Shown here: positions 26,968-36,353 of the stretch, piece by piece
How the letters are laid out: each line of letters opens with the position of its first letter
Position numbering within the stretch: position 1 is the first letter of the stretch
Assembly (NCBI RefSeq): GCF_016862975.1
Contig: NZ_BONZ01000035.1
Span: 1-64,000 of the forward strand
Source: Rugosimonospora africana
Lineage (GTDB): Bacteria > Actinomycetota > Actinomycetes > Mycobacteriales > Micromonosporaceae
DNA length: 64,000 nt
Reading direction: 5' to 3'
The notes under the pieces: model-generated
Database searches by the model: none
What the model was told of the DNA's origin: nothing
What the model saw: only the letters and a program-made list of their open reading frames with translations
Translations under genes and position numbers: made by a program

Positions 26968-28644
26968 ATGAGACGTCACGGGGCCGCCGGAGCCGTCGCA
27001 GTCACCGCTGCACTGGCGCTGGCGCTGACCGCCTGCAATGCCAACCCGTCCAGTACCGCGTCGCCCGGGCCGACCACGGCGGTGACGAAGGGCGGCACGC
27101 TGACCATCCTGACCGCGCAGACGAACATCGACCTCGACCCGGCGAAGAGCCAGAACCTGGCCACCACCACGCTCGGGCTGGTGCTGCGCCGGTTGACCAC
27201 CTGGGACATCCAGCCAGGCCAGCCGGCCAAGGTGGTACCCGACCTGGCCACCACGACCGGCACCAGCAGCGCCGACGGCAAGACCTGGACGTTCCAGCTC
27301 AAGGACGGGCTCAAGTACGCCGACGGCACCCCGATCACGGCGGCCGACATCAAGTACGGCGTGGAGCGTTCGTTCGCGCCGGAGCTGTCCGGCGGCCTCG
27401 GCTACCACAAGACCCTGCTGGTCGGCGGCGACACGTACAAGGGTCCGTACACCGGTGGCGACCTGACGTCGATCGAGGTGCCGGACGCCCGTACCATCGT
27501 CTTCCACCTCACCAAGTCCTACGGCGACTGGCCGTGGATCGTCTCCATGCCGGCGTTCACGCCGGTCCCCAAGGCCAAGGACGACCCGCAGAAGTACGGC
27601 AAGAACCCGGTCGCCTCCGGCCCGTACCAGGTCGACGTCAACCAGCAGGGCAGCCTGCTGCGGCTGAAGCGCAACCCGTACTGGGACGCGAAGACCGACC
27701 CGGAGCGCACCGGCGGACCCGACCAGGTCGTGTTCCAGCTCGGGCAGGACACCACGGTCCAGGCGCAGCGGCTGATCGCGGACTCCGGAGCGGACAAGAA
27801 CGCGTTCGGTGCCGGCTTCGTGCCGCCGTCCCAACTCGTGCAGATCCAGCAGAACCCGACCGCCAAGTCCCGGTTGGTCACCTCCGACGCCGGAGCGCTG
27901 GAGTTCCTGGCGATGAACGTGACCCGCCCGGGGCTGTCCGACCTGCGGGTGCGGCAGGCCATCGAGTACGCCGTGGACAAGAAGTCGGTGCAGGTCGCCG
28001 CCGGCGGCGTGATCGGCGGTGACCCGGCCACCACCCTCATCACCCCGGGCATCGCCGGCCGGGCCGACTACGACCTGTACCCGGCCGGACCGGACGGCGA
28101 CCCGGCCAAGGCGAAGCAGTTGCTGGCCCAGGCCGGCCACGCCAGCGACCTGAAGCTGACCCTGCTCGTGCAGGACGACCAGCTGAACGTCGGCTACGGC
28201 GAGGCGGTCCAGCAGGGTCTGAAGCGGGTCGGCATCGAGGTGACCCTCAAGCCCGAGGAGTATGACGCCTGGACCGCCGACGTCACCAACGACAAGGGCG
28301 ACTACGACCTGGCCATCTCCGGCTGGCAGCCGGACTTCCCGAGCGCGAACGGCAACATCGAGCCGCTGTTCGCCTCCTCCGAGATCGGCGGCGGCGGGTT
28401 CAACCTGTCGCGGTACTCGCAGCCGCAGGCGGACGGGCTGATCCAGCAGGCGACCGGTGAGACCGATCCGGCCAAGGCGCAGGCGCTGTGGGCCCAGGCC
28501 GACAAGCGCATCATGCAGGACGCTCCGGTGGTTCCGTTGCTGTACACGAAGAACTCGTTCCTGCACGGTTCGGGCGTGCAGAACTTCTTCGTCGCGTCGT
28601 TCCCGGCGTACCCCAACTACCTCAAGGTGTCGCTGGCGAAATGA
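26968..28644 (+). CDS. peptide-binding lipoprotein (solute-binding family 5)
   Basis: A 558-residue exported lipoprotein. The signal sequence MRRHGAAGAVAVTAALALAL ends in the lipobox LTAC. The mature part has the SBP_bac_5 layout: a Thr/Gly-rich spacer, GGTLTILTAQTNIDLDPAKS, the block WTFQLKDGLKYADGTPITAADIKYGVERS, and YEYDAWT/GWQPDFPSANG towards the C-terminus. It would capture peptides outside the cell for the two permeases before it. ATG 26968 has GAAGGGA nine bases upstream. The frame extends further upstream through the permease gene but has no signal peptide there. Confidence 0.9.
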   Translation: MRRHGAAGAVAVTAALALALTACNANPSSTASPGPTTAVTKGGTLTILTAQTNIDLDPAKSQNLATTTLGLVLRRLTTWDIQPGQPAKVVPDLATTTGTSSADGKTWTFQLKDGLKYADGTPITAADIKYGVERSFAPELSGGLGYHKTLLVGGDTYKGPYTGGDLTSIEVPDARTIVFHLTKSYGDWPWIVSMPAFTPVPKAKDDPQKYGKNPVASGPYQVDVNQQGSLLRLKRNPYWDAKTDPERTGGPDQVVFQLGQDTTVQAQRLIADSGADKNAFGAGFVPPSQLVQIQQNPTAKSRLVTSDAGALEFLAMNVTRPGLSDLRVRQAIEYAVDKKSVQVAAGGVIGGDPATTLITPGIAGRADYDLYPAGPDGDPAKAKQLLAQAGHASDLKLTLLVQDDQLNVGYGEAVQQGLKRVGIEVTLKPEEYDAWTADVTNDKGDYDLAISGWQPDFPSANGNIEPLFASSEIGGGGFNLSRYSQPQADGLIQQATGETDPAKAQALWAQADKRIMQDAPVVPLLYTKNSFLHGSGVQNFFVASFPAYPNYLKVSLAK

Positions 28645-28654
28645 GCGGCACGAA

Positions 28655-30394
28655 ATGAGCGGCACCTCCGACGATCCACTGCTGTCGGTGGACCGGCTGG
28701 CCATCGCGTTCCGGACGTCCGGGGCGGCGCACGAGGCGGTCCGCGACGCGTCCTTCGGGCTGCGTCGCGGGCACGTGCTCGCGCTGGTCGGCGAGTCCGG
28801 ATCCGGCAAGAGCGTCACCGCCATGGCCACGCTGGGGCTGTTGCCGCCGACCGCGCGGGTCACCGGCAGCATCCGGCTTGCCGGCGAGGAACTGGTCGGT
28901 GCCGATCCGGGCCGGCTGCGGCAGATCCGCGGCGGCCGGATCGGCACCATCTTCCAGGAGCCGACCAGCGCCCTGAACCCGGTGTTCACCGTCGGCGACC
29001 AGATCGCCGAGGCCATCCGCGTCCACCGGGACTACGGTCGCTCGACCGTACGCGCCCGGGTCCGGGAACTGCTCGACACCGTCGGGCTCGACGCCCCCGA
29101 GCGCATCGCCCGGTCGTACCCGCACCAGCTGTCCGGCGGCCAGCTGCAACGCGCGATGATCGCGATGGCCATCAGCTGCGAACCCGAACTGCTGATCGCC
29201 GACGAACCGACCACCGCGCTGGACGTCACCGTCCAGGCCGGGATCCTCGACCTGATGCGTGACCTGCGCTCCCGGTTGGACATGGCGATCCTGCTCATCA
29301 CGCACGACATGGGGGTGGTCGCGGACCTCGCCGACGACGTGGTGGTGCTGCGGCAGGGTGAGGTGGTCGAACGGGCGCCGGTCGGGACGCTGTTCGCCGC
29401 TCCCGGGCACCCGTACACCCGGGCACTGCTGGACGCGGTACCTCGGCTGGTCGAGATGTCCGGGGACGCGGGAGAGACCGACGCCGGGCCGGTCGCCGGT
29501 GTCGACGCCGACGCCGATGTCGACGCGAGTGCCGATGCCGCCGGTGCGGTGGTGGCGTTGCGCGACACGGTGGTCACCTACCCGGGGCGGCGGGGCAGCG
29601 GCCGGCTGCGCGCCGTGGACGGTGTCCGGTTGCACGTCGGAGCCGGCGAGGTACTGGGGCTGGTAGGCGAGTCCGGATCGGGGAAGTCCACCGTGGCCCG
29701 GGCGGTCGCCGGCCTGGTACCGGTCACCTCCGGCGAGGTACGGGTGGCCGGCGTCGACGTCGCGCACGCGTCCCGGCACGGGCGTGCCGGCGGCCGGTCG
29801 ATGCGCGCCGTACGGGCCCGGATGGGCATCGTGTACCAGGATCCGGCGTCGTCGCTCAATCCACGGTGGACAGTCGGGGACAGCATCGCCGAGCCGGTGC
29901 TGCTGCACACCGACGTTCGCGGGCCGGCGCTCGCCCGGCGGGTGGACGAACTGCTCGACGCGGTCGCGTTGCCGGTCGCCCTCCGCGGACGCCACCCGCA
30001 CGAACTGTCCGGCGGTCAACGCCAGCGGGTCGCCATCGCCCGTGCGCTGGCGCTGGACCCGGCGTTGCTCATCGCCGACGAGCCGACCAGCGCACTGGAC
30101 GTGTCCGTCCAGGCGACGATCCTCGCGCTGCTGCGGGACCTGCGCGAGGAGTTCGGGTTCGCCTGCCTGTTCATCAGCCACGACCTCGCCGTGGTCGCGC
30201 AACTCGCCGACCAGGTCGCGGTCATGCACCGTGGCCGGATCGTCGAGCAGGGACCGACCGCGGACGTGATGCGCGCGCCTCGCGACCCGTACACCCGGCG
30301 GCTGCTGTCCGCCGCGCCGGTCGCGGATCCGCAGTCGCAGGCGCGACGGCGGGAGGAGTGGCGGTCGCTGTCGGCGGCGTCCCCGGCGGCCTGA
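28655..30394 (+). CDS. fused peptide ABC ATPase (DppD-DppF type)
   Basis: A 579-residue protein with two complete ATPase domains that are separate DppD and DppF proteins in many bacteria. Domain 1 has GESGSGKSV and [12 protein letters not shown]. Domain 2 has [24 protein letters not shown] and [16 protein letters not shown] linker around residues 270-300 is a run of Asp/Ala ([12 protein letters not shown]). The start region holds a 14-base direct duplication (ATGAGCGGCACGAA, then ATGAGCGGCAC). Its first ATG overlaps the binding-protein stop but is in a different frame, so ATG 28655 is the start. It powers import by the permeases before it. Confidence 0.9.
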   Translation: MSGTSDDPLLSVDRLAIAFRTSGAAHEAVRDASFGLRRGHVLALVGESGSGKSVTAMATLGLLPPTARVTGSIRLAGEELVGADPGRLRQIRGGRIGTIFQEPTSALNPVFTVGDQIAEAIRVHRDYGRSTVRARVRELLDTVGLDAPERIARSYPHQLSGGQLQRAMIAMAISCEPELLIADEPTTALDVTVQAGILDLMRDLRSRLDMAILLITHDMGVVADLADDVVVLRQGEVVERAPVGTLFAAPGHPYTRALLDAVPRLVEMSGDAGETDAGPVAGVDADADVDASADAAGAVVALRDTVVTYPGRRGSGRLRAVDGVRLHVGAGEVLGLVGESGSGKSTVARAVAGLVPVTSGEVRVAGVDVAHASRHGRAGGRSMRAVRARMGIVYQDPASSLNPRWTVGDSIAEPVLLHTDVRGPALARRVDELLDAVALPVALRGRHPHELSGGQRQRVAIARALALDPALLIADEPTSALDVSVQATILALLRDLREEFGFACLFISHDLAVVAQLADQVAVMHRGRIVEQGPTADVMRAPRDPYTRRLLSAAPVADPQSQARRREEWRSLSAASPAA

Positions 30395-30410
30395 CCGGCT
30401 CCGGTACACC

Positions 30411-30440
30411 TTTACAGCGTGGGCGGCGTCGTGCTAGATA
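30411..30440 (+). promoter_or_regulatory. probable promoter of the GH95-like gene
   Basis: TTTACA and TAGATA are separated by 18 bases (17 if CTAGAT is the -10 box), about 130 bases before the GH95-like start and 16 after the transporter operon's stop. It is the only AT-rich stretch in the gap. Confidence 0.5.
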
Positions 30441-30568
30441 TCATCCGATGTTTGTCGGCAGTCCCCCCGAGTGTTCCTGTCTGAAGCGCGCACCACGCCG
30501 CGTTATGCCCTGATTCATCGGATCGCTCTCCATGCCCAGGCCATCGTCCGCCTCCCGGGAGGTTTCCG

Positions 30569-33500
30569 GTGCCACTCCGTCCCACGTTCACGTCCTCATA
30601 CCGGTGGCGCCCCCTGGCCGGCGCCGCAGTCCTGCTCGCTGCCGTGTCCGGCGCCGCCCTGTTCGGGCCGCCTCCGTCGTCGGCGGCCGCCGCCGGGGCC
30701 ACGACCGCCTGGCACGACGGGTCGTTCCAGCTCGACGCCGACCAGGTGGTCAGCCGCTCGGACATCGTGCTCGGCCAGCCGAACGTCAACCCGACCGCAT
30801 CCATGCCGCTGGGCAACGGGTCGCTCGGTGTCGCCGCATGGGCGGCGAACGGCTTCACCGCGCAGCTCAACCGGTCCGACACCATGCCCGACCGCAAGTC
30901 GCCGGGGCAGCTGACCATCCCCGGGCTGTCGGTGATCTCGCACGCGGCCGACTTCGCCGGCCGGCTGGACCTGACCGACGGGGTACTCGAGGAGTCCGGC
31001 GGCGGGATGTCCATGAAGGCGTGGGTGTCCACCGGCGCGGACGAGCTGATCGTTGACGTCACCGGCGCCGACCCGACCGTCGCCCAGACCGCTTCGATCA
31101 ATCTGTGGGCCGGCCGCCACCCCACCGCGGCCGTCTCCGGCACCATCGGCACACTCGCGGAGACCTGGGTCGACCAGGGCGAGGCCGGTGCCGGCGGGCA
31201 GACGTTCGGCTCGCTGGCGTCGATCACCGCCGACGGACGCGACGTCAGCGCCGCGGTCGCCGGCCCGACGCAGGTACGGGTCAGCTTCACCCCCAAGCGC
31301 GACGGCTCGTTCCGGGTGGTGGTCGGATCGCCGGCCTGGCACGGTGGCGACGCCCCCAAGGCGGCGAAGAAGCTGCTCGGCAACGACGCGAAGGCCGGTG
31401 CGGCCGCACTGCTGAACCGGCAGGACAAGTGGTGGCGCGACTTCTGGGAGCACACCGGGCTGATCGAGCTGAACTCGGCCGACGGCTCCGCCGCGTACCT
31501 GGAGAACCTGCGCACCCTGTACCTGTACGAGGAGGCGGCGTCCGAGAAGGCCGGCATCTACCCGGGCAACCAGGCCGGCGACGCCGACATGTTCGACTGG
31601 AGCCAGGACCGGCAGACCTGGACGCCGTCGGAGTACTGGCTGTGGAACCTGCGCGCCGAGATCTCGGCGAACCTGAGCTCCGGCAACGACCAGCTCAACA
31701 CGCCCATCTTCGACATGTACCTCGATGACCTGGCGAACATCGAGACCTGGACCCGGCAGCAGATGGGCGGCCTGCCGGGCGCCTGCGTACCCGAGGTCAT
31801 GCGGTTCAACGGCAACGGCGGAGACCCGGGCAGGGGCGCCAACTCCGGCTGCAGCGAGCCCGGCTCGCCGAACTGGAACGCGCTGAACATCACCAGCGGC
31901 CCGGAGTTGTCGGTCTACCTGTGGCAGCAGTACCAGGCCACCGGCGACCGGGCGTTCCTCAAGCGGGCGTTCCCCTTCATGGAGGCGACCGCGCAGTTCC
32001 TGCTGGCCTACCAGCAGGTCGGCCCGGACGGACTGCTGCACGCCGTGGCCAACGCGCACGAGACCCAGTGGGCCGTGCAGGACCCGACCACCGACATCGC
32101 CGCCGACCGGGTGCTGTTCCCGATCATCGCGCGGGCCGCGGCGGTGGTCGGCGACAAGCCCGCTTCGGATCCGCTGCTCGACCAGTTCGCCCGGGCGCTG
32201 ACGCAGATCCCGCCGTACCCGCGCACGAACACCCCGGGACACAACCAGTTGCTCAACCCCGGCTACACCCAGGCCGAGACCGACGCGGCGGACGCGACCG
32301 GTACCGACATGATCGCGATTTCGTACCAGCCGGCGGCGTCCCGGCAGAACGGCGAGAACATCGAGCTCGAACCGCTCTGGCCGTGGAACGACATCAGCGA
32401 TCAGGACGGCAACCTCTACACGCTGGAGCAGCGCAGCTACGCCAACCGCCCGAACAAGGGCGGCAACGACTGGTCGTTCGACGCCCTCGACGCGGCCCGC
32501 CTGGAGCAGCCCGCCCAGGTCGAGAGCAACCTGATCTCGCTGACCAAGGGCCACCAGGTGTACCCGAACGGCTTCGCCGACCTGGGCAGCACGGTCGGCT
32601 ACCAGCCCTACATGGAGCAGTCTGCCGGGGTCGCGGCGGCTCTCGACGAGGCGCTGGCCCAGGACTACGACGGCATCATCCGGTTCGCACCGGCGTGGCC
32701 GGCCGACTGGGACGGCAGCGGAACCGTCTACATCCAGGGCAACGGCAAGGTCGACGTCCAGGTCGAGGGCGGCGAGCTGGTCACCGCGGCCATCGAGGCC
32801 GGTAGCACCGGCACGCTGACCGTGAAGAACCCGTGGCCCGGCCAGTTTGTCCAGGTGGTCGACGGGAAGAAGGCCGGCAGGACGGTGGTCAAGCCGACGA
32901 GTGCCGCGCTGCTGCGGGTACCGGTCACCGCCGGCAGGTCGTACCTCGTCGAACGGGTGTCCGCGCCGACGGCCGGCCGACCGTTCGCGGCTGTGACCGG
33001 CAGCGCGCCGGTCGGCGCCCGGCACCTGGGCAACGTCCAGATCGGGCTCGACCCGGCCGGCCCACCCACCACGGCGGTGGTCGGCACCGTACTCGGCGCC
33101 ACCAACGCGAGCTACGGACTCAGCCAGGTCGATGCCGCCTCCGCGACCACTGCGTCCGATGTGGACGGTCTGAGCGCACGCACCGCCACGGTGGTGGCCG
33201 GCGCGGGCGACCTGTACTTCGACATCGACGACTCGGTCGCGCGTACCAGCGGGTACCACGCCACGTTCACGGTCTCGTACCACGACACGGGTACCGGCCA
33301 GATCGCGCTCCAGTACGACGACGGGCCGGCCGACCGGACGCACCTCGCCGGTACGATCCAGCTCACCGGCAGCGACACCTGGAAGACCGCCACCATCACG
33401 GCGGACGGCGCCTACCTCGGCGACCTCGAGGCCGGCGGCGCCGACTTCCGGCTGCACTCCACCGCGGCCTTCACCGTGCACAGCGTCGCGGTGTCGGTCA

Positions 33501-34552
33501 CCGGACCGGCCGTGCCGACCGGGACGCGGTTCCCGCCGGCCCCGGTCGTCACCACGCCGAAGAACGGCGCGACGGTCAAGCTCGCGTCGGCCATCTCCGG
33601 TACGGCCGCGCCGGACGCGACCGTGACGGTCGGCAAGGGCGGGTCCGTCCTGTGTACCGCGACCGCGGACGACCACGGCGCGTGGAGCTGCGCGCCGAGC
33701 GGGGGACTGACCCCGGGACGGCAGACGATCACCGCCACCGCGACGGATCCGACCGGACTGACCGGCCCGGCCTCGGCCGCGGTCAGCTTCGACGCCTCGG
33801 ACGTGCCGCCCGGTACGGCCGTGGTCGGCTCGGTCGTGGGGGCCACCAACTCCAGCTACGGCATGAGCCAGGACGAGACACCGTCGCCCGGGTTCGACGG
33901 CCCGACCACGGCGTCGGTCATCGACGGACTGTCCGCCCGGACAAGCACCGACAGCAACATCTACTTCAACGTCGACGACTCGATCGCCCACGCCGGCGAC
34001 TACGCCGTGCGGTTCACCGTGTCGTACTTCGACCAGGGCAACGGCTCGTTCTCGGTGCAGTACGACGACGGGTCCAGCGACCCGTACCGCTCGACGGCCG
34101 GCATCCCGCTGAGCGGAAGCAACACCTGGAAGACCGCGACGGTCACCGCGTCCGACGTGTTCTTCGGCGGTGCGCAGCACTCCAGCGCGGACTTCCGGCT
34201 GCGCAACGGCAGCGGGCAGGTGACGGTGCACAGCGCCGTCGTGTCGATCACCGGTGCCGGGGTACCCGACGCCACGGACTTTCCGCCGCCGGTCGCGATC
34301 ACCGCTCCCGCCTCGGGCAGTGTCGTGACGGCGACGCCGACCGTGTCGGGTACCGCGGAACCGGACGCCACGGTGACCGTGGCCGCCGACGGTACGGCGG
34401 TGTGCACCGCGACGGCGTCGGACTCCGGCGCCTGGTCGTGCGCTCCGACCACCCCGCTGGCCGGCGGCGCCCACACCCTGACCGCCACCTCCACCGACGT
34501 CACGGCCACCCCGGCCACGTCGGCGCCCGTGCCGGTGACCGTCGGCTCCTAG
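30569..34552 (+). CDS. large secreted GH95-like glycosidase with duplicated accessory modules
   Basis: A 1327-residue exported protein. The start is GTG, six bases after GGGAGG. The signal peptide ends near residue 41 (SSAAAAGA). Residues about 60-800 resemble the GH95/six-hairpin superfamily: an N-terminal beta domain with SMPLGNGSLGVAAW and TAQLNRSDT, then helical repeats with ITSGPELSVYLWQQY and HAVANAHETQW. GH95 members are alpha-L-fucosidases or alpha-galactosidases; the catalytic residues were not confirmed. Two tandem copies of a pair of modules follow: a jelly-roll-like domain (about 834-985 and 1083-1235) and an Ig-like domain (about 990-1080 and 1240-1327), each Ig copy holding GTAxPDATVTV and GAWSCAP. 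A long antisense frame across it is a shadow. Confidence 0.75.
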   Translation: MPLRPTFTSSYRWRPLAGAAVLLAAVSGAALFGPPPSSAAAAGATTAWHDGSFQLDADQVVSRSDIVLGQPNVNPTASMPLGNGSLGVAAWAANGFTAQLNRSDTMPDRKSPGQLTIPGLSVISHAADFAGRLDLTDGVLEESGGGMSMKAWVSTGADELIVDVTGADPTVAQTASINLWAGRHPTAAVSGTIGTLAETWVDQGEAGAGGQTFGSLASITADGRDVSAAVAGPTQVRVSFTPKRDGSFRVVVGSPAWHGGDAPKAAKKLLGNDAKAGAAALLNRQDKWWRDFWEHTGLIELNSADGSAAYLENLRTLYLYEEAASEKAGIYPGNQAGDADMFDWSQDRQTWTPSEYWLWNLRAEISANLSSGNDQLNTPIFDMYLDDLANIETWTRQQMGGLPGACVPEVMRFNGNGGDPGRGANSGCSEPGSPNWNALNITSGPELSVYLWQQYQATGDRAFLKRAFPFMEATAQFLLAYQQVGPDGLLHAVANAHETQWAVQDPTTDIAADRVLFPIIARAAAVVGDKPASDPLLDQFARALTQIPPYPRTNTPGHNQLLNPGYTQAETDAADATGTDMIAISYQPAASRQNGENIELEPLWPWNDISDQDGNLYTLEQRSYANRPNKGGNDWSFDALDAARLEQPAQVESNLISLTKGHQVYPNGFADLGSTVGYQPYMEQSAGVAAALDEALAQDYDGIIRFAPAWPADWDGSGTVYIQGNGKVDVQVEGGELVTAAIEAGSTGTLTVKNPWPGQFVQVVDGKKAGRTVVKPTSAALLRVPVTAGRSYLVERVSAPTAGRPFAAVTGSAPVGARHLGNVQIGLDPAGPPTTAVVGTVLGATNASYGLSQVDAASATTASDVDGLSARTATVVAGAGDLYFDIDDSVARTSGYHATFTVSYHDTGTGQIALQYDDGPADRTHLAGTIQLTGSDTWKTATITADGAYLGDLEAGGADFRLHSTAAFTVHSVAVSVTGPAVPTGTRFPPAPVVTTPKNGATVKLASAISGTAAPDATVTVGKGGSVLCTATADDHGAWSCAPSGGLTPGRQTITATATDPTGLTGPASAAVSFDASDVPPGTAVVGSVVGATNSSYGMSQDETPSPGFDGPTTASVIDGLSARTSTDSNIYFNVDDSIAHAGDYAVRFTVSYFDQGNGSFSVQYDDGSSDPYRSTAGIPLSGSNTWKTATVTASDVFFGGAQHSSADFRLRNGSGQVTVHSAVVSITGAGVPDATDFPPPVAITAPASGSVVTATPTVSGTAEPDATVTVAADGTAVCTATASDSGAWSCAPTTPLAGGAHTLTATSTDVTATPATSAPVPVTVGS

Positions 34553-34586
34553 GAATTGGCCAGCGGTAGGGCAGCGGTGCGGCGGC

Positions 34587-34652
34587 TCGTCTCCGTCGCA
34601 CCGCTCCCGGGCGCCGCCACGTCTCCGCCGCACCGCCCCCGGGCACCGCCAC
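34587..34652. repeat. 33-bp tandem duplication
   Basis: Two adjacent near-identical units, each with GTCTCCG, CGCACCGC and CCGGGC followed by CCGCCAC. They lie between the GH95-like stop and the murJ-like gene. They have no hairpin or coding signal and are a local duplication in the 148-base gap. Confidence 0.6.
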
Positions 34653-34700
34653 AGGAGGCGGGGCAGCGGCGAGAAGCGCGGATGCGCTAGAAATGTCGGC

Positions 34701-36299
34701 ATGACGGGTGGTTCGCTGGGAAACGCCAGCCGGGGCATGGCGGTGGCGACGCTCGCGTCACGGATGACCGGATTCGTCCGGGTCCTCGTGCTGACCGCCT
34801 CGCTCGGCCTGGGCGGCCGGCTGCTGGACAGCTACAACGTGGCGAACGCCATCCCCAACGCGGTGTTCGAGCTGATCGTCGGCGGCGCGATGGCCAGCGT
34901 GGTCGTGCCCCTGCTGAGCCGGGCCGCGGTGACGGAACACGACCGAGGCGTGCTCTACGCCCAGCGGCTGCTCGCGTTGCTGGCGTACGTGCTCGGTGCC
35001 ATCGCGGCACTCGCCACGCTCGCGGCTCCCTATCTGGTGGACCTGTACACGCCCGGCTTCACCACTCCGCAGCGCCAGCTCGCCGTCCTGTTCGGCCGGT
35101 TCTTCCTGCCCCAGATCCTGTTCTACGGCATGAGCGCCGCGGCCGGCGCCGTCCTCAACATGCGCGACCGGTTCGCGGCACCGATGTGGGCGCCGGTGGT
35201 CAACAACCTGGTCGTCATCGCGGTCGGCGTGACCTACGTCGCGATCGGCGGCGGCAGCGACCTGGACGCGCTCACCGGCTTCCAGTCCCTGCTGCTGGCG
35301 CTCGGCACGACGCTCGGCGTCGCCGGTCAGACCGCGGTGGTGCTGTGGGCGCTGCGTCGCAGCGGGTTTCCGCTGCGCCCGCGGTGGGATCCCCGGGGCA
35401 TCGGCATCCGGCGCATCGGGCGGCTCGGCGGTTGGGTGCTCCTGGCGGTGGCCATGGCCCAGGTGCTGGCCACGGTCGCGACGCGGCTCGCGTCGACCGC
35501 CGGGCCGGGTGCGGTCAGCTCCTACCAGACCGCGTACGCGCTGTTCCAGATGCCGTACGCGGTGGTCGCCCTGTCGGTGATGACCGCGGTACTGCCCCGG
35601 CTGAGCCAGCACGCGGCCCGCCGCGAGTACCGCCGGGTCGTCGAGGAGTTGTCCCGCGCCCTGCGGATGGCCGCCGTGATCGTCGCGCCGCTCGCCGCCG
35701 CGATGGTGGTGTTCGGACCGCAGGTGGCCACGTTGCTGTTCGCTCACGGGCACAGCGTCCCGTCGGCGGTGGCCGGGCTCGGCGCCGCGGTACGGGCCTT
35801 CGGCCTGCTCCTGCTCCCGTTCGCGGGCTACATGATCCTGCTCCGGGGCTTCTACGCCATGCAGGACACCCGGACCCCCGCACTGCTCACCGCGTCGGTC
35901 GGCGCCGTCGGGGTGATCGGCTGCCTGACCGCGTACTGGCTGGTGCCCCGCCACGACCTGGTGGTCGGCCTCGCCGTCGCGTACGCGGTGGCCTACACGT
36001 ACGGCCTGGCCGCGGCCGGGCTGGTGCTGCGTGCCCGGCTGGGGCGCATCGACGGTCGCCGGCTGGTCGCCCTGCACGCCCGGTTGGCGGTCGCGGTGCT
36101 GGTGGCCGCGTGCGTGGCCTTCGGTACGGCACACGTGATCGCGGGAGTGGTCGACGGCGGGTGGACCGGCGCACTGGCAGCCCTGACCGCGGGCGGTGCG
36201 GTCGGCGCCGCCGGCTATGCCGCTGCCGCGGCGCTTCTCCGCCTCACCGAACTGCGGCAGATCGCGGCCATGGCGGTCGCCGGCTTCCGTACGGGCTGA
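34701..36299 (+). CDS. MurJ/MviN-type lipid II flippase family protein
   Basis: A 532-residue membrane protein with about 14 helices, of the MOP exporter superfamily, MurJ branch. Diagnostic segments are ATLASRMTGFVRVLVLTASLG, VANAIPNAVFELIVGGAMAS, FGRFFLPQILFYGMSA and FYAMQDTRTPALLT. Essential MurJ proteins flip lipid II for wall synthesis; actinomycetes often have several paralogues and the essential copy normally sits near the origin, so this one may be accessory. It stands alone, convergent with the sigma factor gene. Confidence 0.88.
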   Translation: MTGGSLGNASRGMAVATLASRMTGFVRVLVLTASLGLGGRLLDSYNVANAIPNAVFELIVGGAMASVVVPLLSRAAVTEHDRGVLYAQRLLALLAYVLGAIAALATLAAPYLVDLYTPGFTTPQRQLAVLFGRFFLPQILFYGMSAAAGAVLNMRDRFAAPMWAPVVNNLVVIAVGVTYVAIGGGSDLDALTGFQSLLLALGTTLGVAGQTAVVLWALRRSGFPLRPRWDPRGIGIRRIGRLGGWVLLAVAMAQVLATVATRLASTAGPGAVSSYQTAYALFQMPYAVVALSVMTAVLPRLSQHAARREYRRVVEELSRALRMAAVIVAPLAAAMVVFGPQVATLLFAHGHSVPSAVAGLGAAVRAFGLLLLPFAGYMILLRGFYAMQDTRTPALLTASVGAVGVIGCLTAYWLVPRHDLVVGLAVAYAVAYTYGLAAAGLVLRARLGRIDGRRLVALHARLAVAVLVAACVAFGTAHVIAGVVDGGWTGALAALTAGGAVGAAGYAAAAALLRLTELRQIAAMAVAGFRTG

Positions 36300-36353
36300 C
36301 CCGGTCGCCGGATCGTCCGACTTGGCTCAGTCGCGGGCGCGCTGCCGAGGCGG

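Noticed and set aside
30596-34738. A 1380-codon open frame antisense to the GH95-like gene
   Set aside because: It is a shadow of a very GC-rich gene. Its product is mostly Arg, Gly, Val and Ala without domains, while the plus strand has a signal peptide and clear modules.
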